Positions 32,889 to 46,630 of a DNA stretch of 64,000 bases are shown here, one piece after another. Within the stretch, counting starts at the first letter, position 1; the number at the start of each line of letters is the position of its first letter. Source of the stretch: Owenia fusiformis (taxonomy: Eukaryota > Annelida > Polychaeta > Sabellida > Oweniidae). A model generated the notes under the pieces. That model did no database searches. It was not told the DNA's origin and saw only the letters and a list, made by a program, of their open reading frames with translations. The translations under genes were made by a program, and so were the position numbers. Location: positions 26,985,248 to 27,049,247 of the forward strand of contig CAIIXF020000003.1 in the NCBI GenBank assembly GCA_903813345.2, in the 5' to 3' direction.

Positions 32889-35083
32889 CGTCGCATGAGA
32901 ATAACTTTGTACTATCTCACATTTTTACGGAACTGAGAAATCAAGGTTTGAAAGTTTAGAGGTCTGTATCTTACTTAGTATTGCTATGTGAAACTTGAAT
33001 TTTTGTATGTCACCTGGTCTCACCCTAGAGATATCTTATATGAAATATCATACCTTGAAACAATTTACAAGATCGTTTTTTAAAACTATGGAAATGGAGT
33101 TGATACAATTTCCCACTGGAATAACAGCTTATTTCTAATTTCAAATTGTCATATCTGATATCAACTGTTTCAACCAATCAACTCTCTAAGAATTGGTCAT
33201 GTGACTTGCAAAACTTGGAGTTATAACAATCTTATATTAAAACGAAGTATGCCAATATGCATGTTATTGTATCTAGAATGAAAAATAATGTTTTGCTTTG
33301 TAAAAAAATCTTCAAAAAACCAAAGAATATTATTTAATAAAATGAAGAAAATTCAATTTATAAAACTTTAAAATCAATTTCTCAAATAAGTACAATTATT
33401 TCTTAATTTTGGAATCTCAGGACACCCTTCTAAAAGAATTTATTGCCTTTGAAACTAAGGCAGAAGTACAATGCCTTGAAACCAATGATGCCAATACGGT
33501 CCCCCACATATTTCCCTCGGTATAAACCCTGTAGCCTAAACCTCCCAGCACATTACAATGGTCATTATCAGGTTATTTTTGATACAGACCAGTTGATTTT
33601 TTCACTGGGTATAGGAGAATAACATTGCAACTGGTCCGTAATTCCATTTTGACCAGCAGGTTTCAGATCCTTAAGGCCTAAGACATAACCAATTTTTATT
33701 ACATGCACATGGAAGAATTTTGAAAATAGAAAAAATAATTTCTAATTAATTTTAGATTAATGAAAGTGATGAAACCTCGATTTAGGTAATCACATTTTGT
33801 TCATTGGGATGCAGCTATCATTATCCATTCATTTTCTGTTGTTTGCTACTCTGTGGTCCAGTACAATTGGGAATTGAAGCAATTGTAGAAATGGAGACTA
33901 AGAGTGGCTCTTTGTAAAGAAATTGAACCAATTTGTTACTTTTCCAAAATAAAATGTAGATGATCTAAAAACAATGATCCCCAAAAATGCAAAAGAAAGG
34001 ACAAATCTGAAAAACATACTAGTAAATAACTAAAAAGATCCCAGATGTTCAGTGAAAATTTCAAAGTAAATCATAGATGAAGAGAAAATAAAATAAGTGT
34101 TTTAAGGGACTATACTAACATAAAGATAACTCCTTATTGGTATAGTGTATGGTCAGTAAAAGTTAAAGCTAGTTTAAATAGATTTAGCTTTTTTTCCACA
34201 AACTATAAAACATCATTTTGAAAGAGATTTCAATAGTATACAGACAGTGATTGCCTTTGAGCGATGTAGTGCAAAATATGACAGTTACTATTTGTTTTGA
34301 TTACTATATCTAGTATATAACCTATTATTATGTACTCTATTTGAAGAAACAAATAAGTAGTCTTTCATTTTCAACATTTAATGATGACAGCTTCGTATAT
34401 GCATTTCTATTGCATTTGGCCATTCAAACCCCTATAAGACCTGGTAGCAAGGAAGATAAAGGGTACTTTTGACTGCTCACATGATCTAATTAACTGGTCA
34501 TTTGTACTTTTCATCTTCCCTGGTAGCAAGGATTTAGGTTTTCGAGGAAATTAGTAATTCTATTTCATATCATGTGGCCATGAATAATCCAATGAGCATC
34601 CATAATACAAAGAGTAATTGAGGGCATATAATTTGAATATGCATGGGATTACACATACTGTATCATTTTATTTTTTTGATCTACTTGTAATAGTTCTATA
34701 ACTAAAACATGAAAGGCCAGGCATGCAAACTGGCATGGTATTGTGTTACAAAACATTATTTCATTCTAGATACAATAACATGCATATTGGCATACTTCGT
34801 TTTAATATAAGATTGTTATAACTCCAAGTTTTGCAAGTCACATGACCAATTCTTAGAGAGTTGATTGGTTGAAACAGTTGATATCAGATATGACAATTTG
34901 AAACCTAGTGAACCAAGTTTGTCTGGAGATGGTACAATTTCACACTGAATTCTAGCTTAATGAGAGGGAATTGAGATGGGGCATGTATCTGAGATGAAAG
35001 CCTGTGTTTCAAATAGTAAAATTCCATGTCTATCTCATTTTTTTTGAAAATGGCAGTTAGTACAAAGTTATTCTCACGCGACG
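32889..35083 (+). mobile_element. TIR element family B, complete copy B2
   Basis: Ends match over about 27 bp, starting CGTCGCATGAGAATAAC at the left and CGTCGCGTGAGAATAAC read inward from the right. ATTT flanks both sides (32885-32888 and 35084-35087), a possible 4-bp target duplication. A subterminal block of about 150 bp (33138-33290) recurs inverted at about 34755-34905. Between them is low-complexity AT-rich DNA with no long frame. It supplies the uninterrupted sequence used to define the C1 insertion in B1. Confidence 0.87.
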
Positions 35084-37671
35084 ATTTATTCTTCCTTTTA
35101 ACCTGGTTAGACAATCAACATTGTTTTTTATGAAAGTCTAGCATATTTAGAAAAGATTGACATCGAAAAAAAAAATTCAATTTTTTTCAAAAAGTTTTTG
35201 TTACCTTAGTGACATCACTAATGTTTCAAAATATTTTTGATAAGCTAAAACATTGAAGTGGCCCATTAAATATGACATTTTATAATTGAAATAGTGTGTC
35301 TTTTGTTCAATCTTTGCATTGGTGTTAAAAATATAATCTTTTTTGAAATGCATTAAGAAATATTTGATGATTAAGAAAGTTCAACTTTTTTTGAAAAATG
35401 GCGGGAAATTTGAATATTTGAGAAATGAAATGCTCACAACTTTTTTTTCAAAAAAAAAATTTTGTTCAAAAATCTCTAAAATCACTTTTTAAGTCCTGAA
35501 AAATAGTAAATGAATGATAAAAAAATATTTTCAAACTTTAGACGGGGACTTTAAATATTTTTGAAAATAATTAAAATATGTAAAAAGATTTTTTTTTTTG
35601 AAAAAATTCGAAACCATGGAATATCACTTTTCAAACCACCGAATATCACTTTTTAAGACGTGATATTCGATAGTTTAAAAGTGATATTCGATGGTTTGTG
35701 AATTTTTTGCTAAAATATTATAACTTGATCCACATATCAAATACACTGGGGAGTATCGTGATGCAACAACACCGTGTTGTTGCATCAAGATGGCCAGACT
35801 TCCGGTGATAGATTTTCGTACGATGTGTTGTTTCCCCAATTTAAACCCATTTCTAGGACGAGTTTCTCAATAACCATACACGTGAAGTTAGCGCACGATC
35901 TATATTTAAAGAAACTGTCATTAGTATACATGTAGCATCATCAAGAAGCAAGAAGTTCACGGTTTTAGTTCCTCACTATTGATGCAACAACACCAAACCG
36001 AAGATGCAACAACACTCCTCTAGATTTGAGCAATGATGCAACAACACCAATTAATAGTATAATTTCAGAAGACCATAAATCTCGAGAGGAACAGATTTTT
36101 AAATGCTACTATTGCAACACCGGGCCAGTACCCATTTGCGTTCTTCTCAGGCATTCAAAATACACGTCCTGTGGGCGAAGATTCTTTATATGTATTTTCC
36201 AAAATTTATACTTTTAAATATCATAATGTACTGGAAGTTGTTTTATAACATAGTTCAATCGCCTTTAACATTGCAAGCTATAGTAACCTACCCTGCGTGC
36301 AGAGTCTAGTTAAACTACAAGACGGAGCTCTCTTTTAAGAAGTGAAGTCAAACGAATGCAAAGGGTAATAGTAACCCAATCTTTTATCATAAACCCCTGT
36401 TTCATAGCTTGATGACCCTGATACCAGTTAGTATCATTCAAAATGGTGGACAAACATCTTTCGTTCTCGGTAAACACGACGAGCTATTGGAAATATTGCA
36501 CGGCGCACATGTAGAAGTATTGATCTCTTTGGATTCGTTCTCCCCGATTGAGTAAAAAGGTAGGTAATAGGATTTAGGTCCCGAAAAGGTAAATTGATAG
36601 GGGTACAGTAATCCCAGATTCCCCCTGGGCCCTCGGGAAATATCATAATGTGTCCCGGAATAAAACCAATATTGAATCCCTCTCAGTAAATAACCTCTAT
36701 ATAATAGCATTGTATAACTGCAATATCATTAAACCAACACTCATCGGAAGTTATGGCGTTTTGAAAACTCAAAATCGCTAAATTTGGTGCCCCATGTTAA
36801 GTCGATGGGAAAACCTTTTTTTGAAGTGTAAAATACGACATATATACGACCGAGTACAGCTTAATTTAATGAAAGCCTTTAAATGAAGGGTACCTCAAAA
36901 GCAATCTAGCTTCAAAATTTGGACACAAAAATGTCTAGGTCAAAATCTAGGTCAAATTCAAAGTTTTCCTTATTTTTGTGATTCTGACACTACACTTCAA
37001 TTATATTCTTTGAAATTGTCTATACCTGTAGCCAAGAGTGTACTAATAGTGTTAACCTTTTGCCGTCAGAAAGTATTTTAACCTACTTTTGAGATATGGT
37101 GTCCAAAAAGTAGGTGAAAATAAAAAATTCTCCAAATTTAACGTTTTAGTGCAGTCAGAATGAGGGTTTAGGCGTGCGTTCAGAGGGATTTTATGGGACA
37201 TAATTTTTCATGTTGCTAGTATGATTTTACATATTTGTATGGATTATTAGATCTTAGTTTTTCAGCTTTTAGATTTTGTGGCCATTTTACCCCCCATGGG
37301 CTATAATTTGGACCCCTACTATAAAATTGGGCTGGAACTCCGAAAATACTCAGTGGAATGAGTCCAAATTACATGGATATATTGGTATGGGCTAACTGAA
37401 TATATGATAAAAATTTCATGTCACATGATCAAGCGGTTGCCATGGAAACAGATAAAACATACCCTTCGGGTGTTGATTTTCAGGCCATTTTTCAGAAATG
37501 ATAGAGTCATTTCATGCATATTTTGTCACCATTGTGTTAGGAAGGGTTAAAGTATGAATAGAAAACTTCTATAATATATTAGCAACAATCTTATATAAAG
37601 ATTAGTCCACAGGATTTCAGATTTCAGCCTTATATTGGTCCATGATTTATACAGGGGTCTATTTCACAGAC

Positions 37672-38300
37672 TCGAACCCCCACATTAGATGGATGCTATA
37701 ACTTTTGAAATAATGGAGATACAGGTCTCTTTTTTTCAGATCTTCATAAATGGTTGGTTTTAAGTATTGTATTATACTTTGGGAGCTGGTATGTGATTGA
37801 TTGCTATGGTAACCAAGGTTTTATGGAAATTCGGACCCCACATTGGATGGATGCTATAACTTTTGAAATAATGGAGATACAGGTCTCATTTTTTCAGATC
37901 TTCATAAACGGCTGGTTTTAAGTATTGTATCATTCTTTGGGAGCTGGTATGTGATTGGTTGCTATGGTAACCAAGGTTTTAAGGAAATTCGGACCCCCAC
38001 ATTGGATGGATGCTATAACTTTTGAAATAAGGGATATATGTGTCTCATTTTTTCAGATCTTAGACAATGATTGATTTTAAGGATTGATTCAGACTTTGGG
38101 AGCTGGTATTTGATTGGTTACCATGGTAATCAGGGTTTTGTTGAAATTCAGACCTCCACAATTGATAAACGCTATACTTATACAGGCAGATACAAATATC
38201 ATCTTTTCAGATATAAGATAATAATAAAATGTGTATATTGTATTAGACTTTGGAAGTTAGGATTTACTTGGTTGCCATGGTAACCATGTTTCATTTTCAT
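37672..38300. repeat. Tandem repeat of about 158 bp, four units
   Basis: Units start near 37672, 37832, 37989 and 38146, each with CCCCACATTGGATGGATGCT, ACTTTTGAAATAATGGAGAT, a CAGATCTTCATAA block, TTTGGGAGCTGGT and GCTATGGTAACCAAGG. The mirror array lies at about 41230-41700 in the right P2 arm with three to four units. The last left-arm unit is the most diverged. Confidence 0.9.
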
Positions 38301-39319
38301 GGTAACTGCCGTTTTTGTTTTTAGATTCACCTTCATTCTAGATAGGTCAATACATGATATAATATACCAAATTGCCATTTTATTCTTAATTTTTGGATTT
38401 TTTCTATTTTATATGATTAACATGCTCATGTCTCATTAATACTAGAGAGGCGAAAATTGTTTGGCTCAGAAAATATCAAATACTAGTAAACAATACACAT
38501 ATATTTATATCTGACTCCTAACTTGTTCATTTTTACTCATCATTACTGTTTTCATTTTTCACAATTGCCTCTTGATTTAAATATCAACCGTTTCTGTTGA
38601 AATGAAGGTTTGTTTTGACCATTCTGGAGTTGAGGATCCTCAGGGGATTTAGTACATTCATGCAGTACTGGGCTTGGCAGAATGGGTTAAGCCTGGTCCC
38701 TGGGGGTTCACTGTATATAAAATTTGGCTGGGGTCCTAGTCTGAACCCTCAGATATCAATATGTTCCCATACCAATCTGTCAAATTTGAATGTATTTCCA
38801 TACCAACCAAAGTAATGCCCAAAAGTCATACCAAATGCCCAAATATAGGATCAATGCAATATCAACTATCCAGATATAAAAACATGGCCATTCAAAATGT
38901 CTAATGCCCCGAGAAGAAGGCAGACCCTTGAGGAAAACAACCAAAAACAACTTCACATTATAACGGATATATACTAGACCAATGCCATACCACAAGTGAG
39001 GGGTAACATATTTTCCAAGACCATTCTCATACCAGTAAGTGGAAAAATCGGACCATTGCCATACCTCAAGTCATAATTTAGAGGGCATTCTCATATCAGA
39101 TCTTAAAAGGAGTAGAGTCACTATGGAGAGCTTTTTAGAAGGACACAACTATTTTATCCTGGAAGTGATCATAATGAAACTTTAACATACTTTTAGAAAT
39201 GAGGTGAATTCAGAGATCCTAATATATTATTCTCAAATTATTAAAACGTGGGTTTGTTGAACGTTTTTTGTGAAGAGTTCATCATTGGCTCCAAAGTAAT
39301 TCATTGCATTACATTAGCT

Positions 39320-41013
39320 GCTATGTCGAATATCTTCCACCTTGTAATGATTGCTCACTCCAACATTTAGGATTTGTCATTCATCCTCTTCAAATTTCTA
39401 TATTGTTTCCTATGAAGAAAACAACTTTAAGAACCTCAACTGATGTGAACTCTGTCCCATTAGATGTCAGATGCTCAACCAAACCTCTGTAGCTGCAAAC
39501 TTAGAACGAAGTACTGTGTGAAGCCATATTAGCCTTCAATGCGTTACTGGATCTGAATGATGAGGGCAGTACTGTTTTGGAGAATATCTTATGTGAAACA
39601 GCTCATATTGTAATTTATTGATGTCAGTTACAAATGTATTCTTGTAATTCTGCTGTTTTTTTGCATGTGAACAATTCAACTTTGGATTTTATTGTTACTG
39701 GATCTGATCAAAAGTAAAATAAATCAACTGAAACTGAAGACAAGCAATTCTTGTTGTTTCCTTCAATAGGAAACAATATAGAAATTCCTGATACCATAAA
39801 ATCCAAAGTTGAATTGTTCACCTGCAAAAGTACAGCTGAATTACAAAAAAATAACTGCCACTAATAGATTACGAGATGAGCTGTTTCACATGAGATACTA
39901 GAATAGTATTCTCAAAAACAGAACAGTGCTGCCCTCACTTATGAAGGTGTTGACATTTTCAACTCTTTCACATTTGAAGAGGGTGAATTATCAAACCTGT
40001 GTATGGAAACATTCCAACCAGCCTAAACCCAGCTCCACCAAACCAAACACTGCATGTAATGAATGAATTATGAATTCCCTGAGGAATCCAATCCTTCCTT
40101 GTTGAAATTGTTGATATTTTAAATTAAGAGACCATTGTGGAAGATGAAAACTATAATGATGAGTAAGCTATGTCGAATATCTTCCACCTTGTAATGATTG
40201 CTCACTCCAACATTTAGGATTTGTCATTCATCCTCTTCAAATTTCTATATTGTTTCCTATGAAGAAAACAACTTTAAGAACCTCAACTGATGTGAACTCT
40301 GTCCCATTAGATGTCAGATGCTCAACCAAACCTCTGTAGCTGCAAACTTAGAACGAAGTACTGTGTGAAGCCATATTAGCCTTCAATGCGTTACTGGATC
40401 TGAATGATGAGGGCAGTACTGTTTTGGAGAATATCTTATGTGAAACAGCTCATATTGTAATTTATTGATGTCAGTTACAAATGTATTCTTGTAATTCTGC
40501 TGTTTTTTTGCATGTGAACAATTCAACTTTGGATTTTATTGTTACTGGATCTGATCAAAAGTAAAATAAATCAACTTAAACTGAAGACAAGCAATTCTTG
40601 TTGTTTCCTTCAATAGGAAACAATATAGAAATTCCTGATACCATAAAATCCAAAGTTGAATTGTTCACCTGCAAAAGTACAGCTGAATTACAAAAAAATA
40701 ACTGCCACTAATAGATTACGAGATGAGCTGTTTCACATGAGATACTAGAATAGTATTCTCAAAAACAGAACAGTGCTGCCCTCACTTATGAAGGTGTTGA
40801 CATTTTCAACTCTTTCACATTTGAAGAGGGTGAATTATCAAACCTGTGTATGGAAACATTCCAACCAGCCTAAACCCAGCTCCACCAAACCAAACACTGC
40901 ATGTAATGAATGAATTATGAATTCCCTGAGGAATCCAATCCTTCCTTGTTGAAATTGTTGATATTTTAAATTAAGAGACCATTGTGGAAGATGAAAACTA
41001 TAATGATGAGTAA
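39320..41013. repeat. Near-identical 847-bp tandem duplication at the P2 centre
   Basis: Copies 39320-40166 and 40167-41013 differ by almost nothing; one visible change is CAACTGAAAC versus CAACTTAAAC. Each unit contains its own inverted repeat around about 39745 or 40592, where GAACAATTCAACTTTGGAT pairs with ATCCAAAGTTGAATTGTTC and GTGAAACAGCTCAT pairs with ATGAGCTGTTTCAC. The near identity implies a very recent event or an assembly artefact. Confidence 0.95.
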
Positions 41014-42330
41014 AAACAAGTTAGGAGTAGAATATGTGTGAGAACTAGTAGAATGGAATGAGGCAATACTGTAAGACATACATGTAAAAATGCTGAAATT
41101 AAGAGTAAAATGATAATTTTGAGCAATTTTGCGTTCTATGTTGTGTCTTGACCATTCTCAAATGAAGGTAAATCTGAAATCAAAAATGAAGTTTCCATGA
41201 CAATGAAATATGGTTATCATGGCAACCAAGTAAATTGTAACCTCCAAAGTCTGACACAAGACACAAGTCTAATTATCTTTTAAGTTCTGAAAAGCTGATA
41301 TCTGTATCTGCTTGAATTCAAAAGTTATACCATTTATCAATTGTGGAGGTCTGAATTTCAATAAAACCCTAGTTACCATGGTTACCAATCAAATTTCAGC
41401 TCTCAAAGTCTGATTTAATACTTAAAACCAATTATTGTCTAAGATGTGAAAAAATGAGACATGTATCACCCTTATTTCAAAAGTTATAGCATCCATCCAA
41501 TGAGGGGGTCAGAATTTCCCTAAAACCCTGGTTACCATGGCAACCAATCATATACCAGCTCCCAAAGTATAATACAATACTTAAAACCAGCCATTTATGA
41601 AGATCTGAAAAAATGAGACCTGTATCTCCCTTATTTCAAAAGTTATAGCATCCATCCAATGTGGAGGTTCGAATCTGTGAAATAGGCCCCTGTATAAATC
41701 ATGGACCCATATAAGGCCAAAATCTGAGATTCTGTGGACTGATCTTTACATAAGATTGTTGCTTACATATTATAGACGTTTTCTATTTACACTTCAACCC
41801 TTCCTAACACACTGGTGACAAAATATGCACAAAATGACTCTATCATTCCTGAAAAATTGGCCTGAAATTGACACCCAAAGGGTATGTTTTATCCATTTCC
41901 ATGGCAACTACTTAACCATGTGACTTGAAATTTTTATCATATATTCAATTAGCCCATACCAATATACCATAGCAATTTGGATACATTCCACTGAGTATTT
42001 TTTGAGTTCTAGCCTAATTTTATAGTAGGGGTCCAAATTATAGCCCATGGGGGGTAAAATGGCCACAAAATCTAAAAGCTGAAAAACTAGGATCTAATAA
42101 TTCATGCAAATATGTGAAATCATACTAGCAACATGAAAATTTATGTCCCTTAAAATCCCACTGAACGCACGCATTTAGGCTCATTCTGACTGCACCATTT
42201 GAGTTATGAATGAAGAATAGAATTTTCTCAGGGATCAGAATCTGCAAACCAAATTTCGAACCGAAATTTCGAGAAAAATCGATCTGATGGTATTCTGATA
42301 GAAAGTCAAGAGTAGCGAAGGAAATTTTGA

Positions 42331-42640
42331 TCCATCCATCCTTCCTTCCTATCCTATCCTATCCTACTATTCTATCCTATCGTTCCTTCTTATTCTATCC
42401 TATCCTTCCTATCCTATCCCTTTTATCCCTATCCGTTCCTTCCTATCTATCCTTCATATCCTTTCCTTCCTATCTATCTATCCTTCCTATCCTTTCCTTC
42501 CATTCCTTCATATTCTTTCCTTCCTATCCTTCCTATCTTATATGCTATTATCCTCTCTTTCTTCTCTATTCTCTCCTATCGTTCCATCCTATTCTGTCCT
42601 ATCCCTCCTTCCTATTTCATCCATCCATCCATCCGTCCAT
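42331..42640. repeat. Pyrimidine-rich microsatellite
   Basis: Degenerate CCTAT/CCTTCC pentamer- and tetramer-type repeats, ending in (ATCC)n. All six bases of the local patterns are C/T with A. The 113-codon frame across it is a by-product of the repeat. Confidence 0.95.
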
Positions 42641-42848
42641 CCATCTTTTTCTGGATGACTCGGCTTAAAAAAGTCCAGATCTGGAGTCTGAAATTGAACT
42701 TGTTCAATTTCCAAAGTCTAGTTATATTAGTTCTTTGTTAACAATTTCCATACGATACGTACATCAAGGGGATTTAATTTAGAAAATGAATAATCTTTAT
42801 TTTTCAGATACAATATCAATGAGGTTGGCTCCCGGGGATTCAATACTA

Positions 42849-43085
42849 CAGTTCGGGACATAAATAAATGACAGGTGGATTTGCTGAAGTGAGAATTTCC
42901 CATGTTAACAATAAGAGAATTTTCAAGAGGCCATACATCAGTGGATGAGATTATACAAAATGTGAAATATACAAATTTTAAGGGATATGTATCTAGACAA
43001 TATTGGAAATTATGGGCTTTCAGACGACCATAATTAGGAAATGGTGATCGAAAATCGACCTGTCATTTATTTTTGTCCCCAACTG
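42849..43085. mobile_element. 237-bp Tc1/mariner-like MITE in A1
   Basis: TIRs of about 30 bp start CAGTTCGGGACATAAA at the left and CAGTTGGGGACAAAAA read inward from the right, continuing through TAAATGACAGG. TA flanks it at 42847-42848 and 43086-43087. A2 lacks the insertion at the matching place (about 50215-50225), confirming it as an insertion. Confidence 0.88.
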
Positions 43086-45750
43086 TAAGCCTATGTATTT
43101 AGTTTACCTTGTATATCCTTTTAACTTTGATAACATAAAGACAAATACATTAAGGAACCAAACAAAATACGTTTCGTTCATGAACCACGCACGCACGCGT
43201 TTTATTCATGTCCCGACCAACACCTATAAACAGAACATAAAACAGTTTCTCTTGATATTCAATGATACATTATATTGGCGTTTTTGCATCAGCACATTGG
43301 TGTTGTTGCATCATCGATAATAAACAGAGTGGTGTTGTTGCATCAATAGTGAGGAATTAAAACCGCGAATTTCTCGCTTCTTGATGATGCTACATGCATA
43401 CTAATGAGAGTTTTTTTAAATATAGATCATGGGCTAACTGCACGTGTATGATTATTGAGCAACTCGTCCTAGAAATGGGTTTAAATTGGGAAAACAAAAT
43501 ATCGTACGAAAATCTATCACCGGAAGTCTGGCCATCTTGATGCAACAACACGGTGTTGTTGCATCACGATACCCCCCCCAGTGAAATATATCTTCATGTG
43601 ATATTCGATCTATATCCTTGCAACCATGGAATAATCACTGATATGCTTAAGACCAAAAAAACTATAAAGAATGTTATTATTGAATACTGAGAATAAATTG
43701 TTTTTACATTACGGAGCTTTATTTCTACCTGAAAGTATTTTGGAACATATCTCTTGCTTAAATATTTCATGCAATGTTACTTTCAAAAACTTTCTTAGAA
43801 CAATTAGTCCATCCTATACTTTCACATGTTATTCTCCATTTCGTTTTTAAAATAAATTGTGGGAGCTTTAAACTCTAGAAGAGCTTAATTACCAATTATA
43901 CCATGCACCCTCTTTGCCCTCCGTCGCATTTTTCTTAGAATGGCCAGGCATATTTCAAATTGAAGAGTAAAGTCAGTTAAAGTGATATATAGCTGTATAT
44001 AACAACGTATCTTTCACTTGATACTGTGATGTCAAGCTTAAGCATTCAAACAGTGTATTTTGTCCCAAGATACAATAAAGTACTGATTTCATTTATTTAT
44101 CAATTCAGATGCCTTGGAATTAAAGTAAACACTTGGTATATATTACCAATATTATTTTTACCTATTATTGGTGGTACAATGACCAGGTTTCCTTTAATGT
44201 CTTTGGTCTTACTGTGCAGTTTGTACAAAGAAAATTCAGAAAGTTGCAGTCTTAGATGAAAAACTGGTGAAAATCATACTTGCTACAGCTTTTCCCATTT
44301 TCAGAAGCCAATAGATCTGTACTTCCACTTACTATGACGTTAAGTCTTCTCATATGTATTATTGGTGGTACTAACTGGATGCAGAATCAGAAATTATGTC
44401 AAATAAAAGTAACATTTAAGAGATAAATTGTTCTGAATAGTGCATCTTTCATATTTTTCACGATATCTGACAGGTTTTTTGTCCTTTTGCCTCTTTTTAA
44501 AAGTACATGCAGAAGTGAATATTTGATCTAGAGCTCTGAAACTTGGTAGCATTATGTCTTGGTATCTTATGTTTGGTGTCTAAAAAAGTCACAGATGTTG
44601 AGAAAAATATTCATTAAGCAGCAGTTTCAGTTCAAAGTTAGTTAAAACTGCACTCACGACAGCTTTCTCTATTTTTGAACGCCGATAGATCGGTAAGTAT
44701 TAGTATTAGGACCTTGAAACTGCTCATATTATGTAGTCTTTGTGGTACTTTCTCATTGCAAAGGTAATTTGGAAACACTGTGACTTACATTTATGCGTTA
44801 GTGAACACTGAAAATGAACCAGCCTATTAGATTTCATCATGATACATTGTACAAAATTGAAAACGTATATATAAAATATGTAGAGTCCTATATTTTAGTA
44901 ATGAATGAATTACAATGTCAAGTAACAAGTGAAAATGTTAAAAATGCATTGATTTGCTTTCTATCAATACAAGTTTTTAATTGTATGCTGCAAAATGATA
45001 ACATTGACCACGCCCACTTTCCAGGGGTAGGGTACTATAAAGTCATATTAAAAATCATAAATAGTACATTATCATTATCATAATTGCATTACAATATCAA
45101 ACAAAGCTTGAATTAGTTTTTAGAAAACAATTTTGAGCTATTTAAGCTGCCATCTTTTGCTGGAAGCTACAAATATAAGATACGTGAGACTTAAAAATGA
45201 CTAAAATTACATATTTTTTTTCTTATTAATTGCAATATTTCTGAGACTAATACAGATATCGGCCTATAACTTTAGGATATTATTCATCTTTGGACTAGTA
45301 ATATGTGCTGTAGAAAACAGAACAATATCAACTATATCCTTTATGTTATGAAATAGTCTTATAGTACCCCCTGAAATTGCAGGAATTGAAGTCCAATTCG
45401 GCCGTGAAAATTGTTTTTACCACTTTAAAGGCCATCACCTTATATTTTCTTACACCTACTAGGTTACTCTAACATACTGCATTGCCAAAAGTTACTTCTT
45501 GCAAACTTCCGGCAAAACTGTGCCAGCATCTGATACATATGTGTGTGAGCGACTAAATCATTTATCTTTATCAAAGTGTTATTAACAGGAGGGAGATTAT
45601 GTTAGTTCTACTTTCCTATCAGGTTATATACAACACTTCCATAATTCCATATTTAATCCCATATTACAAGCATTTCTTCTAGTAATTTTCAACTATAATT
45701 ATTTTAGGCCAATCCTATCTTTCAAAATTTATCCCCAATCTTATTTCTAT

Positions 45751-46409
45751 GACGTGTCGCAAAAAGCTCGCGCACGCATTGTTACACATTTTGTGGCGTA
45801 ATCCAGAGGATCCTCGCTTTTAACATGATAGAATGTGACGTTTTTGAGAAAAATGTACACACATGAAAATCCTTTCGTCCTCCACATTTACCTCTATATC
45901 TCAAAACATTTTAGACGAATAACTCTGATATCATATATATATTGTTAATGGGCTAGGAGCATCATAAAACACGAATCAATTGATATTTTAGGTGAAATAA
46001 ATATACGTGTTGCTGTGCTTGAAAATAGGCGAATGGCGTAAATTAGCCCTATTTTAATGAATTTTGAAAACCTTTCGTCCTCCACTTTTCCACATACAAC
46101 AGAAAACACATACTTTTGTGAACAAAATCAACTATTTATTAATAAACTAGAGTTTAGGAGCAAAATAATCATGTATACAATACAATACAATACATGGGAT
46201 AATTGCCAGATGTTTTGGTAAAAAACTCTTTTTTAAAAACGAACGCGCAAAAATGTGAACGGAGTGTAGTTGATCTAAAATCTTCATCGAAACAGCTTTA
46301 AAATGATATATAACTTTAATTAGAATATTATCTTATAATCCGGGAAAATCAAAGTTACATTCACGCGATACCCTTAAAAAACAAATGCGCCACCTTTTTG
46401 CGACACGTC
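45751..46409. mobile_element. 659-bp TIR element J
   Basis: TIRs GACGTGTCGCAAAAAG at both ends in inverted orientation are flanked by TAT on each side (45748-45750 and 46410-46412). Two internal direct copies of CCTTTCGTCCTCCAC lie about 200 bp apart. No frame of note. A MITE of unassigned superfamily. Confidence 0.75.
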
Positions 46410-46630
46410 TATATTTCAAACCCCCATAAACCATTTCCTATAAGATATATACCATGAATCGTGCTATTCTGAGTGTCTGGGAAGTTATTTTTTGATGTTA
46501 CTTTGTAAACTGTTATTCTCAGTTATGTATTGTATTGTGTTGTTTATTATCAGTTATATTTTGTCGTAGAATGTAGAGTACAATGTTTGTCAGTCAGATT
46601 TTACATCAATGTTCCCCAATTTTACAAATA

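Larger units (their letters stand above)
36746..42704. mobile_element. Large palindrome P2 inside A1
   Basis: Inverted arms run from about 37145-38700 on the left to about 40890-42205 on the right. Shared landmarks include GTGGCCATTTTACCCCCC (37270), the GTTGCTATGGTAACCAAGG repeats, and ACTCCTAACTTGTT. Outside these arms the two flanks do not match each other, so exact ends are uncertain. The centre is enlarged by a tandem duplication (39320-41013). The left arm carries about 600 bp (38710-39300) with no right-arm partner. No coding gene was recognised. Confidence 0.75.
35744..43583. mobile_element. TIR element family A, copy A1 (split by P2)
   Basis: The ends carry the A TIR, CACTGGGGAGTATCG at the left and CACTGGGGGGGTATCG read inward from the right, flanked by AAATA on both sides (35739-35743 and 43584-43588). 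Left part 35744-36745 and right part 42705-43583 align with A2 (48589-50698). The middle is replaced by about 6 kb (P2). The terminal regions carry several copies of GATGCAACAACACC in both orientations. A 237-bp MITE lies in the right part. Confidence 0.85.
30558..45537. mobile_element. Outer inverted-repeat element P1 (enlarged by nested insertions)
   Basis: TIRs begin TGTATCAGATGCTGG, with TAT at 30555-30557 and 45538-45540 as a possible 3-bp target duplication. The arms, about 30558-32260 and 43960-45537, are inverted copies of about 1.6-1.7 kb. Removing B2 (32889-35083) and A1 (35744-43583) leaves about 4.9 kb. The arms hold imperfect internal repeats of about 370 bp built around GAACAATTTATCTCTTAA and ATGCAGTCAGATATCG. 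Minus- and plus-strand frames of 97 and 89 codons are mirror images and show no known domain. Superfamily unknown; no transposase seen. Confidence 0.8.

Noticed and set aside
42327-42668. 113-codon Pro/Ser/Leu-rich frame
   Set aside because: It is a translation of the pyrimidine-rich microsatellite.
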